Assembly (NCBI RefSeq): GCF_041435335.1
Contig: NZ_CP108430.1
Location: 930,001-994,000, forward strand
Direction: 5' to 3'
Origin: Streptomyces sp. NBC_01283
GTDB taxonomy: Bacteria > Actinomycetota > Actinomycetes > Streptomycetales > Streptomycetaceae
DNA length: 64,000 nt
A program made the position numbers and the translations under genes. Positions 32,624 through 40,917 of the stretch are shown piece after piece. Each line of letters begins with the position of its first letter. The stretch's first letter is position 1. The notes beneath the pieces were generated by a model. The model saw only the letters and a list, made by a program, of their open reading frames with translations, was not told where the DNA came from and searched no databases.

Positions 32624-33409
32624 TCAGGGAATGCGGGCCACCGCGACGTAGAAGCCGCTCAACTCGGCCTTCGGGGCAGGCGATTCCTTGTACCAGTGCG
32701 TCGCCGTCACCAGGCCCGGCTCGACCAGTTCCAGTCCCTCGAAGAAGCGCTCCACCTCCGCGCGGCGCCGCATCCTCAGGGGCACCTGGCCCTTCTTGTA
32801 GGTGTCGGTGACGGAATCCGCGAGCTCCGGGTGTTCGTCGGTGGTGCCGTGGGACAGCACCAGATAGCTCCCGGAAGGCAGCGCGTCCACCAGGGTGCGT
32901 GTGAGGGCGTAGGGGTCCTCGTCGTCGGTGATGAAGTGCATCAGGGCGATGAGGGACAGCGCGATGGGCTGCTTGAAGTCCAGGAGTTCGCGAGCGTGGT
33001 CGAGGATCGCCTCGGGGCGGCGCACGTCTGCCTGGACATAGTCCGTGGCGCCTTCCGGACTGCTGACCAGCAATGCCTCGGCGTGCCGCAGGACGATGGG
33101 GTCGTTGTCCGCGTACACGACCCGGGAGCTGGGAGCGACCGCCTGAACGATCTGGTGGAGGTTCGGCGCGGTGGGGATGCCCGTGCCGATGTCGAGGAAC
33201 TGCCTGACACCGTTGTCAGCCAGCCAGGCGGCGGCGCGCTGCATGAACGCCCGGTTCCGCGCCGCGTTCGCGCGTGCCTCGGGCGGCAGCTTCTCGCCCA
33301 TCTCCTGATCGACCAGGTAGTTGTCCTTGCCGCCCAGCAGCCAGTCGTAGACACGCGCCGGGTGCGGCTTGCTGGTGTCGATGTGGACGTTGGCGTCGTC
33401 TGCAGTCAT
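32624..33409 (-). CDS. SAM-dependent methyltransferase of the DUF574 type
   Basis: A 261-residue protein of the actinobacterial DUF574/Methyltransf_19 group. The start region ARVYDWLLGGKDNYLVDQ and the signature DIGTGIPTAPNLHQIVQ are diagnostic. VVYADNDPIVLRHAEALL would bind the SAM ribose, and SLIALMHFITDDEDP follows. Length is normal. Members are abundant in Streptomyces, but their substrates are largely unknown. It is transcribed toward the small secreted protein gene and separated from blaB by about 170 bp. Confidence 0.9.
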   Translation of the reverse strand: MTADDANVHIDTSKPHPARVYDWLLGGKDNYLVDQEMGEKLPPEARANAARNRAFMQRAAAWLADNGVRQFLDIGTGIPTAPNLHQIVQAVAPSSRVVYADNDPIVLRHAEALLVSSPEGATDYVQADVRRPEAILDHARELLDFKQPIALSLIALMHFITDDEDPYALTRTLVDALPSGSYLVLSHGTTDEHPELADSVTDTYKKGQVPLRMRRRAEVERFFEGLELVEPGLVTATHWYKESPAPKAELSGFYVAVARIP

Positions 33410-33582
33410 CCATGGCTCCACTACGTGTCCGACCGGTTTCACTGTGCGGTGGGCGCCGTGCCCCCGGCCCAGCCTGCGAGGATCTTCCGAGCCTACAGGT
33501 CGAAAGGTCAACTGTTCTGCCTGGTGAGGGAGTTCTCGGGGGCAGTGGTCGGGCGATGGCGGGGGCTGCGGGGCACCCGCGG

Positions 33583-34575
33583 CTAGAGCTGCCGGAGGTG
33601 GTCGCGCAAGCTGCGCGCGACATGTGCCATGAGGGCATCGGCGCCGGGCTGCGTACCGGCCGGCACGAGGGATTCGGTCAGGGCGGCTACCGCGAAGGAC
33701 TGGCCGTCGGAGTGCTCCACGACTCCGATCTCGTGACGCAGGTTGAGGAGGCTGCCGGTCTTGGAGGACCAGGTACTGGCGTCGGAGTGGAAGTCCGGGG
33801 TGAGCCGGTGCCGCAGGACGTTGTGGGCCATGAGGTCGCGCAGCCGCTGGGCCACCTCCGGGTGGATCTTCGACGGCGTCCACAGGGCTTGCAGCAGGTC
33901 GACATAGGTGCGGGCGCTGCCCGTGTTGGCCCGGGTGGTGTCGAGCTGCGGCACCCGGTGGCCACGGCCGCTGGTGCCCGCGTCGATGGCCAGGGCGTGG
34001 GCGAGATGGACCTGGTCGGCGTCGAAGCGTTCCACGGGGGTGTCGGACAGCTCGCCGACGCTGTGCCGGACGGCGATGCCGCGGATGTCGAACTCATGGA
34101 GGATTGCGGTGACCTGGGCGGGCGGGGTCAGCTCGAACAGCGCGTCGGCGGCCATGCCGTCGCTCAGACAGGTGCTCAGGTAGAGCAGGTCGTCGATCGC
34201 GATCCGGGCGGGGTGGCGGAAGCGGCTCAGCCCGGTGGGGCCGGGCGTGGTGACGCGCCCCGGCTGCACCTCCAGCGTCGTCGCTCCGTCGAGTTCGCCC
34301 CGCCGGATCCGCTCCAGCGTCGCGAGCGCGAGCGGGACCTTGACCAGGGAGGCGGAGGGCAGGTGGGTGTCCGCCTCGATCCCCAGCTCGTCTCCGGTGT
34401 GCAGGTCCCGCACGAGCAGGCAGCCGTGCAGACCGCCGTCGCGCAACTGCGTGCGCAGCTCGCGCAGCAGGGTCTCGGTGCGTGCGCCGCCTCGCGTGTA
34501 TCCGTCCATGCCATCCCCCGTACCGGTGGCCCCACCTGTGCCGGCGTTCATGTCACCACCCCCACCCTGGATCAT
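33583..34575 (-). CDS. blaB: BlaB-like penicillin-recognising regulatory protein
   Basis: A 330-residue protein with the class A beta-lactamase/PBP motifs S76-LVK79, S138-DG and K272-TG but no clear Glu166-type E-x-x-L-N. This is the pattern of S. cacaoi BlaB, a penicillin-recognising protein without beta-lactamase activity that regulates BlaL expression. The N-terminal 30 residues are glycine-rich with no signal peptide. The ATG overlaps the stop of the LysR gene (ATGA), and the divergent gene is a beta-lactamase, reproducing the blaL/blaA-blaB layout. An intracellular beta-lactam-responsive role is inferred from that system. Confidence 0.82.
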   Translation of the reverse strand: MIQGGGGDMNAGTGGATGTGDGMDGYTRGGARTETLLRELRTQLRDGGLHGCLLVRDLHTGDELGIEADTHLPSASLVKVPLALATLERIRRGELDGATTLEVQPGRVTTPGPTGLSRFRHPARIAIDDLLYLSTCLSDGMAADALFELTPPAQVTAILHEFDIRGIAVRHSVGELSDTPVERFDADQVHLAHALAIDAGTSGRGHRVPQLDTTRANTGSARTYVDLLQALWTPSKIHPEVAQRLRDLMAHNVLRHRLTPDFHSDASTWSSKTGSLLNLRHEIGVVEHSDGQSFAVAALTESLVPAGTQPGADALMAHVARSLRDHLRQL

Positions 34576-35534
34576 CGCGCTGCCCCTCCCGTGGCCTCTG
34601 CCTGGGTGCCGGTCCGAGACCCTGCCCGGGGCCCAACCGAGGTCCCGGCCGGGGCCCCCGCCGGCTCCCCCGCGCCCAGGCAGCGGGCGATAGCGGCACC
34701 CAGGCGCGCCTCGATGTGCTGCGGGTTGCCGTCCGCCGCGGCGGCCAGGGCGTAGCCCCTGCCGAGCGTGACCTCACCCATGGGACGCCAGGTCAGGGCG
34801 AGTTCCTCGGCCTGTGCCAAGGAGCACAGCAACAGGTCGCCGGAGCACAGGACTTCGGCCGCGGCACTCGTCAGGTCGGCCGCGGCGACGAGCTGTGCGG
34901 GCCGTAGGCCCAGCGCGTCGCGCAAGCGTGTCAGGGGGTCGCGGATGTGCGGTACGTCGTCCTCCGGCTGGATCCAGACGCGCCGGGCGGGACCGGGCGA
35001 GGCGCGGCCGACCCGCAGGGTCTCCAGAAAGACGCGCCGTACGCCGGGGTCCCGCGCACCGGCGAGCCCGAGCGGCACGGACCACGTCGCCTCGTCCGCG
35101 GGCACCGCGAGCAGCGCGGCGCGCACCTGCTGGGCGCGGAGGAGCTCCGTGCGCTGGGTCGGCGCCGCCACCCGCAGGTCGAGCGTGACACCGTGACCGC
35201 GCGCCTCGGCGACGAGGCGGGCGAGACCGACCGTGGAGCAGATCCCCGGTACCGCCAGCCGCCACGGCTTGCGCTTGACGGCCTCCGACTCGTCGAGGAG
35301 CACGTCCGCCGCCTGCACGAGCTGCCGGGCGGTGGGCAGCATGTCGCGCCCGAAGGGGGTGAGGACGGCTCGCCGGGAGGTGCGCTCGAACAGCGGCTCG
35401 CCGAAGCGTTCCTCCAGCGCGGCGACGCGACGGCTGGCCACCGACTGGGACATCCGCGCCGCGGCCGCTCCGTCGGTGAAGCTGCCGTACTCGCTCACGC
35501 TCACGAACGCGCGACATGCTCCCACCAGATCCAC
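34572..35534 (-). CDS. blaA: BlaA-like LysR activator of beta-lactamase
   Basis: A LysR regulator of about 320 residues. The HTH starts LVGACRAFVSVSEYGSFTDGAAAARMSQSVASRRVAALEE. The effector domain is less typical, and the tail is proline/glycine/threonine-rich and probably disordered. GTG 35534 is chosen because LysR homology starts there; upstream ATG codons (35561, 35573) are possible. It is divergent from the class A beta-lactamase and overlaps blaB, so it is the expected activator. The GCGTAT-N8-ATACGC dyad in the intergenic region is the likely site. Confidence 0.85.
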   Translation of the reverse strand: MDLVGACRAFVSVSEYGSFTDGAAAARMSQSVASRRVAALEERFGEPLFERTSRRAVLTPFGRDMLPTARQLVQAADVLLDESEAVKRKPWRLAVPGICSTVGLARLVAEARGHGVTLDLRVAAPTQRTELLRAQQVRAALLAVPADEATWSVPLGLAGARDPGVRRVFLETLRVGRASPGPARRVWIQPEDDVPHIRDPLTRLRDALGLRPAQLVAAADLTSAAAEVLCSGDLLLCSLAQAEELALTWRPMGEVTLGRGYALAAAADGNPQHIEARLGAAIARCLGAGEPAGAPAGTSVGPRAGSRTGTQAEATGGAAR

Positions 35535-35575
35535 GCCCCGGATCCTATGCCAGATCAGCATGGAATCGCGCATGA

Positions 35576-35595
35576 GCGTATTGGACCGCATACGC
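35576..35595. promoter_or_regulatory. BlaA operator candidate
   Basis: GCGTAT (35576-35581) and ATACGC (35590-35595) form a perfect 6-bp inverted repeat with an 8-base spacer, LysR T-N11-A-like, between blaA and the beta-lactamase. A second dyad ATGC-N7-GCAT lies at 35547-35561. Confidence 0.55.
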
Positions 35596-35703
35596 ACCCC
35601 CGGGTGAGGGTGGCTCCGGCACTCACGACCACGCACCGGGACGGAGCCGTGCCGCCCCGTCCCCTATGCGCCCTGCCCCCAGGGCGCCCCGGAGGTTTTG
35701 CCC

Positions 35704-36651
35704 ATGCAGCTCACCCGTGCCCGTCTGCGGCAGACCCGTGCCCGTCGCGCCGTTCTCGGTGCGCTCGCCACGTTCTGCATCGTCCCGCTCATGGCCTGCG
35801 CGGACGGCGACTCATCGGCTTCGTCGTCACCGTCCACGGCGACCACGAAGCCCGCGGGGGCGACGAAGGCGTCCGGCCGTGAATTCAAGGCACTTGAGCG
35901 CAAGTTCGACGCGCGGCTGGGCGTCTACGCCGTCGACACCGGCACCGGGCACGAGGTGGCCTACAACGCCGGGGAGCGCTTCGCCTACAACTCCACGTTC
36001 AAGGCACTGGCCGCCGGAGCCGTGCTGCGCAAGTACTCCCTGAGCGGCCTCGACCGGAAGATCACGTACTCCAAGGACGATCTCGTCGCCAACTCGCCGG
36101 TGACCGAGAAGCACGTCGACACCGGGATGACACTGGGCGAACTGTGTGACGCCGCCGTCCGCTACAGCGACAACACCGCCGCCAACCTGCTCTTCGACCG
36201 GCTCGGCGGCCCCAAGGGCCTGAACGCCGTGCTCAAGAAGATGGGCGACGACGTCACAAGGATGGACCGCATCGAGCCCGATCTGAGCACCTGGGTCCCG
36301 GGCGAGAAGCGGGACACGAGCACACCGCGGGCGCTGGCCAAGGACCTGCGCGCGTTCGTCCTGGGGGACGCTCTGCGCAAGGGGGAACGCGCGCAGCTCA
36401 CCAAGTGGCTGCGGACCAACACCACCGGGGACAACACCATCAAGGCCGGTGTGCCCAAGAACTGGGTGGTGGGCGACAAGACCGGAACCGGCAGCTACTA
36501 CGGCGCACGCAACGACATCGCCGTGGTGTGGCCGCCCGACGGCGCCCCCATCGTCATGTCGATCCTGTCGAACCGCGGCAAGAAGGACGCCGAGCCCTCC
36601 GACAAGCTGATCGCGGAAGCGGCCTCCGTGGCCGTCGACTCACTGTCGTAG
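35704..36651 (+). CDS. blaL: Class A beta-lactamase
   Basis: A 315-residue exported serine beta-lactamase hydrolysing penicillins. The N-terminus has an ARRAVLGAL twin-arginine-like segment and ends LMACA, a lipobox, so it may be a Tat-exported lipoprotein. Catalytic motifs are S97-TFK100, S155-DN, E191 in EPDLS and K259-TG. The residue four after the general-base glutamate is serine, where asparagine is usual (Ambler 170). GGAGG eight bases before ATG 35704 fixes the start. Divergent blaA-blaB are its likely regulators. A 32-bp tandem repeat begins at its stop codon. Confidence 0.93.
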   Translation: MQLTRARLRQTRARRAVLGALATFCIVPLMACADGDSSASSSPSTATTKPAGATKASGREFKALERKFDARLGVYAVDTGTGHEVAYNAGERFAYNSTFKALAAGAVLRKYSLSGLDRKITYSKDDLVANSPVTEKHVDTGMTLGELCDAAVRYSDNTAANLLFDRLGGPKGLNAVLKKMGDDVTRMDRIEPDLSTWVPGEKRDTSTPRALAKDLRAFVLGDALRKGERAQLTKWLRTNTTGDNTIKAGVPKNWVVGDKTGTGSYYGARNDIAVVWPPDGAPIVMSILSNRGKKDAEPSDKLIAEAASVAVDSLS

Positions 36652-36712
36652 CGAAAAGAACGCCTCGCTGTCCTTGGTCATAGCGAAAAGAACGCCCCGG
36701 TGTCCTTGACGG
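36649..36712. repeat. 32-bp tandem direct repeat between bla and the PBP gene
   Basis: Copy one (36649-36680) and copy two (36681-36712) both begin TAGCGAAAAGAACGCC and end near TGTCCTTG, with a handful of mismatches. The first copy starts on the beta-lactamase stop codon. The element is about 100 bp before the PBP start and is unusually A-rich (GAAAAGAA). It may be an operator pair or a recent duplication. Confidence 0.85.
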
Positions 36713-36811
36713 AAGCGTGCGGTGCGCACCGCACGGGCTTGCCGCGTGCGCACCGCCCCCCTCCCCGACGTTCCGCTGTCCGCAGCGGGAACCCATGACA
36801 AGGAGCCCCCG

Positions 36812-38464
36812 ATGACGGATGTCGCACCGCTCACCGGCCCCGGCCGGAGACCCGTCGGCCCCGGCCGCAGGCCCACGAGGAAGGCGCCCCGCGTGGTGGT
36901 CGCGGCGGGCCTGGCCCTCGCACTCGCCGCGGGCATCGGGTACGCCACGGAGCTCGGCCCCTTCGACCCGGGGCCCGCGATACCCGACCCCGAGGCGACG
37001 AAGCAGGCGCGCGCTTTCCTCGCCGACTGGGAGGCGGGCCACATGGCGCGGGCGGCTGCGCTGACCTCGCGGCCCGAGCAGGCGGAGCGCGTCCTGAACA
37101 GCTTCACCGCCGGGCTCGACATCAGCCGGCCGAAGCTGACTCCGGGGGCGGTCACGGCCGGTGAGGACGGCGCCGTGACCATGGCCTTCACCGCCAGGAT
37201 GCCCGTCACCGGGCTGGGCACCTGGACCTATTCCTCCGCCGTGCCCCTGCGCAAGCAGGACGACGGCGCCTGGAAGGTGGAGTGGGCGCTGTCCCTCGTG
37301 CACCCGAAGCTGAGCGCCACGGACAAGTTCCGTCTTGAGCGGGATGACACCGCCGGGCCCGAGATCAACGACCGCGACGGGAACGCGTTGTCGAGTGAGA
37401 AGTACCCCTCCCTCGGCCCGCTCCTTCCCCAGATGGCCGGGGACGCGGGAGGCGGACCGCGTGGCGCGGTGCGGCTCGTCGACCGGGCCACCGGCAAGGT
37501 CAAGGCCACGGAAGCCTCGTTCGGCAAGAAGTCCGGCCGGCCCGCCGACCGGCCTGTGGCCACCACCCTCGACGCCACCTGGCAGGCCGCCGCGGAGAAG
37601 GCCCTGGCCGCCGAGACCGACGGCAAGGACGCCGCGCTCGTCGCCCTGCGGATCGACGACGGGGAGATCCTGGCCGTGGCCAACTCCCCTTCCTCCGGCT
37701 TCAATCGCGCCGTCTCGGGCACCTACGCGCCGGGCTCCACCTGGAAGATCGTCACCACCAGCGCGCTGCTGCTCAAGGACGCGGTCGCACCCGGCGATGT
37801 CGTGGACTGCCCCAAGTACCTCACCGTCGGCAAGCGGTTCCAGAACGTCGAGACCTCCGAGCACCGGGGCGCCACCTTCCGGAAGGACTTCACCGCCTCG
37901 TGCAACACCGCCTTCATCAGCCTGCGCGACAAGGTCGGTGACGGGGAACTGGGCGATGTCGCAGGCAAGTACTTCGGGGTCGGGCAGAAGTGGAGCGTTG
38001 GCATTCCGTCGTACGACGGGTCTGTCCCGACCCCGCGTGACCAGACCGAGAAGGCCGCGTCGATGATCGGCCAGGGCAGGGTGCAGGCCAACCCGCTGAT
38101 CATGGCGTCCGTCACGGCGACGGCGGTGTCCGGCACCTTCCACCAGCCCACCCTGACGAGCGGCGCCAAGGACACGACCAGGACCACGCCGCTGCCGCGC
38201 GAAATCGTCACGCAGCTGCGCGAGTTGACGCGCGCCACCGTCACCGACGGCACGGCCTCGATCCTGGCCGACCTGCCCGGCGACGTGGGCGCGAAGACGG
38301 GTACGGCCGAGGTCTCCGAGGACGCGCCCAACAACGGCTGGTTCGTCGCCCACCGCGGCAATGTCGCCGTGGCCTGCGTCGTCGAGAAGGGCGTCACCGG
38401 CGGCGCCTCGGCCGGTCCCGTCGTCCGCAGCCTGCTGGGCGCCGTGCCCGACGACCCCTCCTGA
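36812..38464 (+). CDS. Penicillin-binding protein, MecA-like class B
   Basis: A 550-residue membrane-anchored transpeptidase. One helix at about residues 28-46 anchors it, and residues 55-175 form an NTF2-like MecA_N domain (ARAFLADWEAGHMARAAALT). The transpeptidase domain carries S309-TWK312, S363-C-N365 and K495-TG. The layout matches low-affinity PBPs that keep crosslinking peptidoglycan when beta-lactams block others. AAGGAG eight bases before ATG 36812 fixes the start. Its position after a regulated beta-lactamase makes a two-part resistance cassette likely. Confidence 0.9.
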   Translation: MTDVAPLTGPGRRPVGPGRRPTRKAPRVVVAAGLALALAAGIGYATELGPFDPGPAIPDPEATKQARAFLADWEAGHMARAAALTSRPEQAERVLNSFTAGLDISRPKLTPGAVTAGEDGAVTMAFTARMPVTGLGTWTYSSAVPLRKQDDGAWKVEWALSLVHPKLSATDKFRLERDDTAGPEINDRDGNALSSEKYPSLGPLLPQMAGDAGGGPRGAVRLVDRATGKVKATEASFGKKSGRPADRPVATTLDATWQAAAEKALAAETDGKDAALVALRIDDGEILAVANSPSSGFNRAVSGTYAPGSTWKIVTTSALLLKDAVAPGDVVDCPKYLTVGKRFQNVETSEHRGATFRKDFTASCNTAFISLRDKVGDGELGDVAGKYFGVGQKWSVGIPSYDGSVPTPRDQTEKAASMIGQGRVQANPLIMASVTATAVSGTFHQPTLTSGAKDTTRTTPLPREIVTQLRELTRATVTDGTASILADLPGDVGAKTGTAEVSEDAPNNGWFVAHRGNVAVACVVEKGVTGGASAGPVVRSLLGAVPDDPS

Positions 38465-38467
38465 GCC

Positions 38468-39154
38468 TCAGGAGTCCTTGCACTCCACGTGGCCCCAGCC
38501 GTGCGCGTTCTTCGTGATCTTCTCGCCCGCGTCGTAGGGCTTCTGGCAGTGGCAGCGGCCGGGGAACTTGGCCTTGATGACTCCGCCCGAACTCCCCTTG
38601 CCCGTCCGCGCCGTCGAGCTCTTGCGCGGCCGGGCGGCGGGCGAGGCGGTCATGCGCTCGGGCCGCGGCTCGGGGATCGTGAGCGCCCCGTGGACGGTCC
38701 CGGCGGGCTGCTGCGTCGTCGCGGCGTCGCTCGCCGCGACGTCGGCGATCGCGTTGAGGTGGTCGCCGTCCGCCTGGTGGGCGGCGACATGCCGGAAGGT
38801 GACCGCCCGGCCCTGCAGCAGTGCGTCGATGCGCACGACGAGGTCCTTGTTTGCCACCGGCTTCTTCGACGCCGTCAGCCAGCCGTTGCGCTTCCAGGAC
38901 GCGATCCACTTGGTGACCGCGTTCATCGCGTACTGGCTGTCCATGCGGACCTCCAGCGGGACGGCCGGGTCCGTGGACTCCAACAGCTCGGCCAGCGCGG
39001 TCAGTTCGGCCACGTTGTTGGTCGCGTCGCCGAGCGGTCCCGCCTCCCACCGCTGCGGGCGCTCGTCGGCATCGGCGACCACCCAAGCCCAGGCCGCAGG
39101 ACCGGGGTTCTTCTTCGCGGCTCCGTCACAGGCGGCGATGATCAAGTCAGACAT
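38468..39154 (-). CDS. rnhA: Ribonuclease HI with C-terminal zinc-ribbon-like tail
   Basis: A 228-residue protein. Residues 1-140 are RNase HI, cleaving RNA in RNA-DNA hybrids. The metal site is D10 (CDGAAKKNPGP), E50 (NNVAELTAL) and D72 (RMDSQYAMNAV), with the HVAAHQ loop and a later Asp. A basic linker follows, then CHCQKPYDAGEKI ending in GHVEC, a three-cysteine/histidine motif that may bind zinc or nucleic acid. The ATG overlaps the end of the upstream TetR gene by eight bases. The convergent PBP gene ends three bases away. Confidence 0.88.
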   Translation of the reverse strand: MSDLIIAACDGAAKKNPGPAAWAWVVADADERPQRWEAGPLGDATNNVAELTALAELLESTDPAVPLEVRMDSQYAMNAVTKWIASWKRNGWLTASKKPVANKDLVVRIDALLQGRAVTFRHVAAHQADGDHLNAIADVAASDAATTQQPAGTVHGALTIPEPRPERMTASPAARPRKSSTARTGKGSSGGVIKAKFPGRCHCQKPYDAGEKITKNAHGWGHVECKDS

Positions 39155-39833
39155 CCCTCGATGATGCCAGCCCCGGAGAGCTCCGAAGGCCACCGCCCCT
39201 CCGGCGCCTGCCCGCCGGACCCTGGGCTTCGGGAGCGTCCAGCGCCGGGGCGATGACCGCGAAGGCCCGGTCGGTCAGCTCGGCCGGATCCTCGACGCCG
39301 TCACTGTCGCTCCACCGTTGCAGCACGGCGTCGAAGGCGCACAGCGCCATTCCGGCGGCGAGCCGCGGGTACAGGTCCACGCCCGCGTCCCGCCCCAGAC
39401 GGCGCGCCACCTCCCCCGTCAGGTCGTCGCCCCACTGCGCCTGGTGCTCCAGGAAGCGTGCGCGCAGGGCCGGGGTACGCAGGATCAGCCGCACCACGGG
39501 CAGCACCCGCTCGGAGTGGTCGCCGCAGGCGGCGAGGGGCACCCACACCGCGTGCCGCAGCGCCACCGAGGGCCGCTCATCGGCGGGGCGGGCCGCCAGC
39601 TCCGCGTGGATGCCGACGCCCATGTCCGCCAGGAACTGGACGACCACGTCCTCCTTGGACGCGAAGTACCGGAAGAACGTCCGCCGGGAGACCCCCGCGG
39701 TGGTCACGATCTCGTCGACGGTGACCGCGTCGAACCCCTTCCGGGCAAGGAGTTGCAGCGCCGCTTCGGTCAACTCGTTCGAGACGAGCTGTCGTTTGCG
39801 CTCGGCCATGGTCACTTCGGGGCGGGAGCTCAC
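39147..39833 (-). CDS. TetR-family regulator
   Basis: A 228-residue regulator with the TetR HTH (AALQLLARKGFDAVTVDEIVTTAGVSRRTFFRYFASKED). A mostly helical ligand domain and a basic glycine/arginine-rich tail follow. The start is uncertain: GTG 39833, or ATG 39809 at MAERKRQ. It is divergent from an SDR gene, the usual TetR/target layout, across palindromic sequence. Its 3' end overlaps the rnhA start, so rnhA may be translated by coupling from this message. Confidence 0.88.
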   Translation of the reverse strand: MSSRPEVTMAERKRQLVSNELTEAALQLLARKGFDAVTVDEIVTTAGVSRRTFFRYFASKEDVVVQFLADMGVGIHAELAARPADERPSVALRHAVWVPLAACGDHSERVLPVVRLILRTPALRARFLEHQAQWGDDLTGEVARRLGRDAGVDLYPRLAAGMALCAFDAVLQRWSDSDGVEDPAELTDRAFAVIAPALDAPEAQGPAGRRRRGGGLRSSPGLASSRDV

Positions 39834-39877
39834 CGGGCCATGCTACACGCCAGCCGTACACACCATGCCTTCCATGA

Positions 39878-39904
39878 CACTCAGGCTCCTCTTGACACTG
39901 AGTG
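39878..39904. promoter_or_regulatory. TetR operator and SDR promoter
   Basis: CACTCAG (39878-39884) mirrors CTGAGTG (39898-39904), and CACTGAGTG (39896-39904) is itself a 9-bp palindrome. The latter overlaps TTGACA (39892-39897), a good -35; CAACAT 17 bp on would be the -10, making the SDR message nearly leaderless at 39928. Confidence 0.55.
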
Positions 39905-39927
39905 CCACTGGCGACAACATGTGCCGC

Positions 39928-40866
39928 ATGACGCAGCTACAGCGCTGGACAGCCGAGCAGATTCCCGACCAGACGAAGCGGGTGTTCGTCGTCACCGGGG
40001 CCAACAGCGGCCTCGGTCTCGCGACCACCCGGGCGCTCGCCGCGAAGGGCGGGCACGTGATCCTCGCGGTGCGCGACGAGGGCAAGGGCCACCGGGCGGC
40101 AGCGGAGATCACCGCCGCACACCCGGGCGCGCGTCTGGAGGTACGCCACCTCGACCTGGCCGACCTCGCATCGGTCCGCGGCTTCGCCGATCGGCTGCAC
40201 GCCGACCACGCGCACATCGACGTGCTCATCAACAACGCGGGCGTCATGGCGCCGCCCCGCACCCTGAGCAGGCAGGGGCACGAGCTGCAGTTCGCCTGCA
40301 ACCACCTCGGCCATTTCGCGCTCACCGGACTGCTGCTCGACCTGCTGGCCGCCGGGAGCGACCCCCGGGTGGTGACGGTCAGTTCGATCAACCACCGGCA
40401 GGGGCACATCCGCTTCGACGACCTGACCGGCGAGCGCGGCTACAAGCCCATGGGCCACTACAACCAGTCCAAGCTCGCCAACGCCGTCTTCGGCCGCGAA
40501 CTCCACCTGCGGCTCACCGACTCCCGCAGCCCGATACTTAGCGTGCTCGCCCACCCCGGCTACACCGCGACCAACCTCCAGATGGGCACGCCGACCGGCC
40601 CGTGGCGGGTGCTGCTCGGCCGCATCGGCAACCCGCTCTTCGCCCAGCGCCCGGCCGACGGCGCACTGCCCCAGCTGTACGCGGCGACCGACCCGGCGGT
40701 GGAGAGCGGCCAGTTCATCGGTCCTGGTGGCCTGGCCGAACTGCGCGGCGCCCCGACCCGGGTGCAGCTGGCCCCCGTGGCCGCGGACGCGGAGACCGGG
40801 CGGCGCCTGTGGGAGCTGTCGGAGCAGCTGACCGACGTACGGTTCGCCTTCCCGGCCGCCGTATAG
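39928..40866 (+). CDS. Short-chain dehydrogenase/reductase
   Basis: A 312-residue SDR of the retinol-dehydrogenase-like type. The cofactor motif is TGANSGLG (about residue 24), the structural motif NNAG, and the catalytic YNQSK after the SSIN serine. NADP(H)-dependent oxidation or reduction of a lipophilic alcohol or carbonyl is expected; the substrate is unknown. ATG 39928 has no RBS but sits right after a promoter-like sequence. Probably repressed by the divergent TetR protein. Confidence 0.88.
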   Translation: MTQLQRWTAEQIPDQTKRVFVVTGANSGLGLATTRALAAKGGHVILAVRDEGKGHRAAAEITAAHPGARLEVRHLDLADLASVRGFADRLHADHAHIDVLINNAGVMAPPRTLSRQGHELQFACNHLGHFALTGLLLDLLAAGSDPRVVTVSSINHRQGHIRFDDLTGERGYKPMGHYNQSKLANAVFGRELHLRLTDSRSPILSVLAHPGYTATNLQMGTPTGPWRVLLGRIGNPLFAQRPADGALPQLYAATDPAVESGQFIGPGGLAELRGAPTRVQLAPVAADAETGRRLWELSEQLTDVRFAFPAAV

Positions 40867-40917
40867 CCGTATAGCCGTATAAGGGCCGGCCGGATCGCCG
40901 CCTACCCAGTCGCCCTG

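Noticed and set aside
36640..37221. Minus-strand frame carrying [12 protein letters not shown] from the tandem repeat
   Set aside because: The peptide similarity comes only from the DNA repeat. The rest is antisense to the PBP gene.
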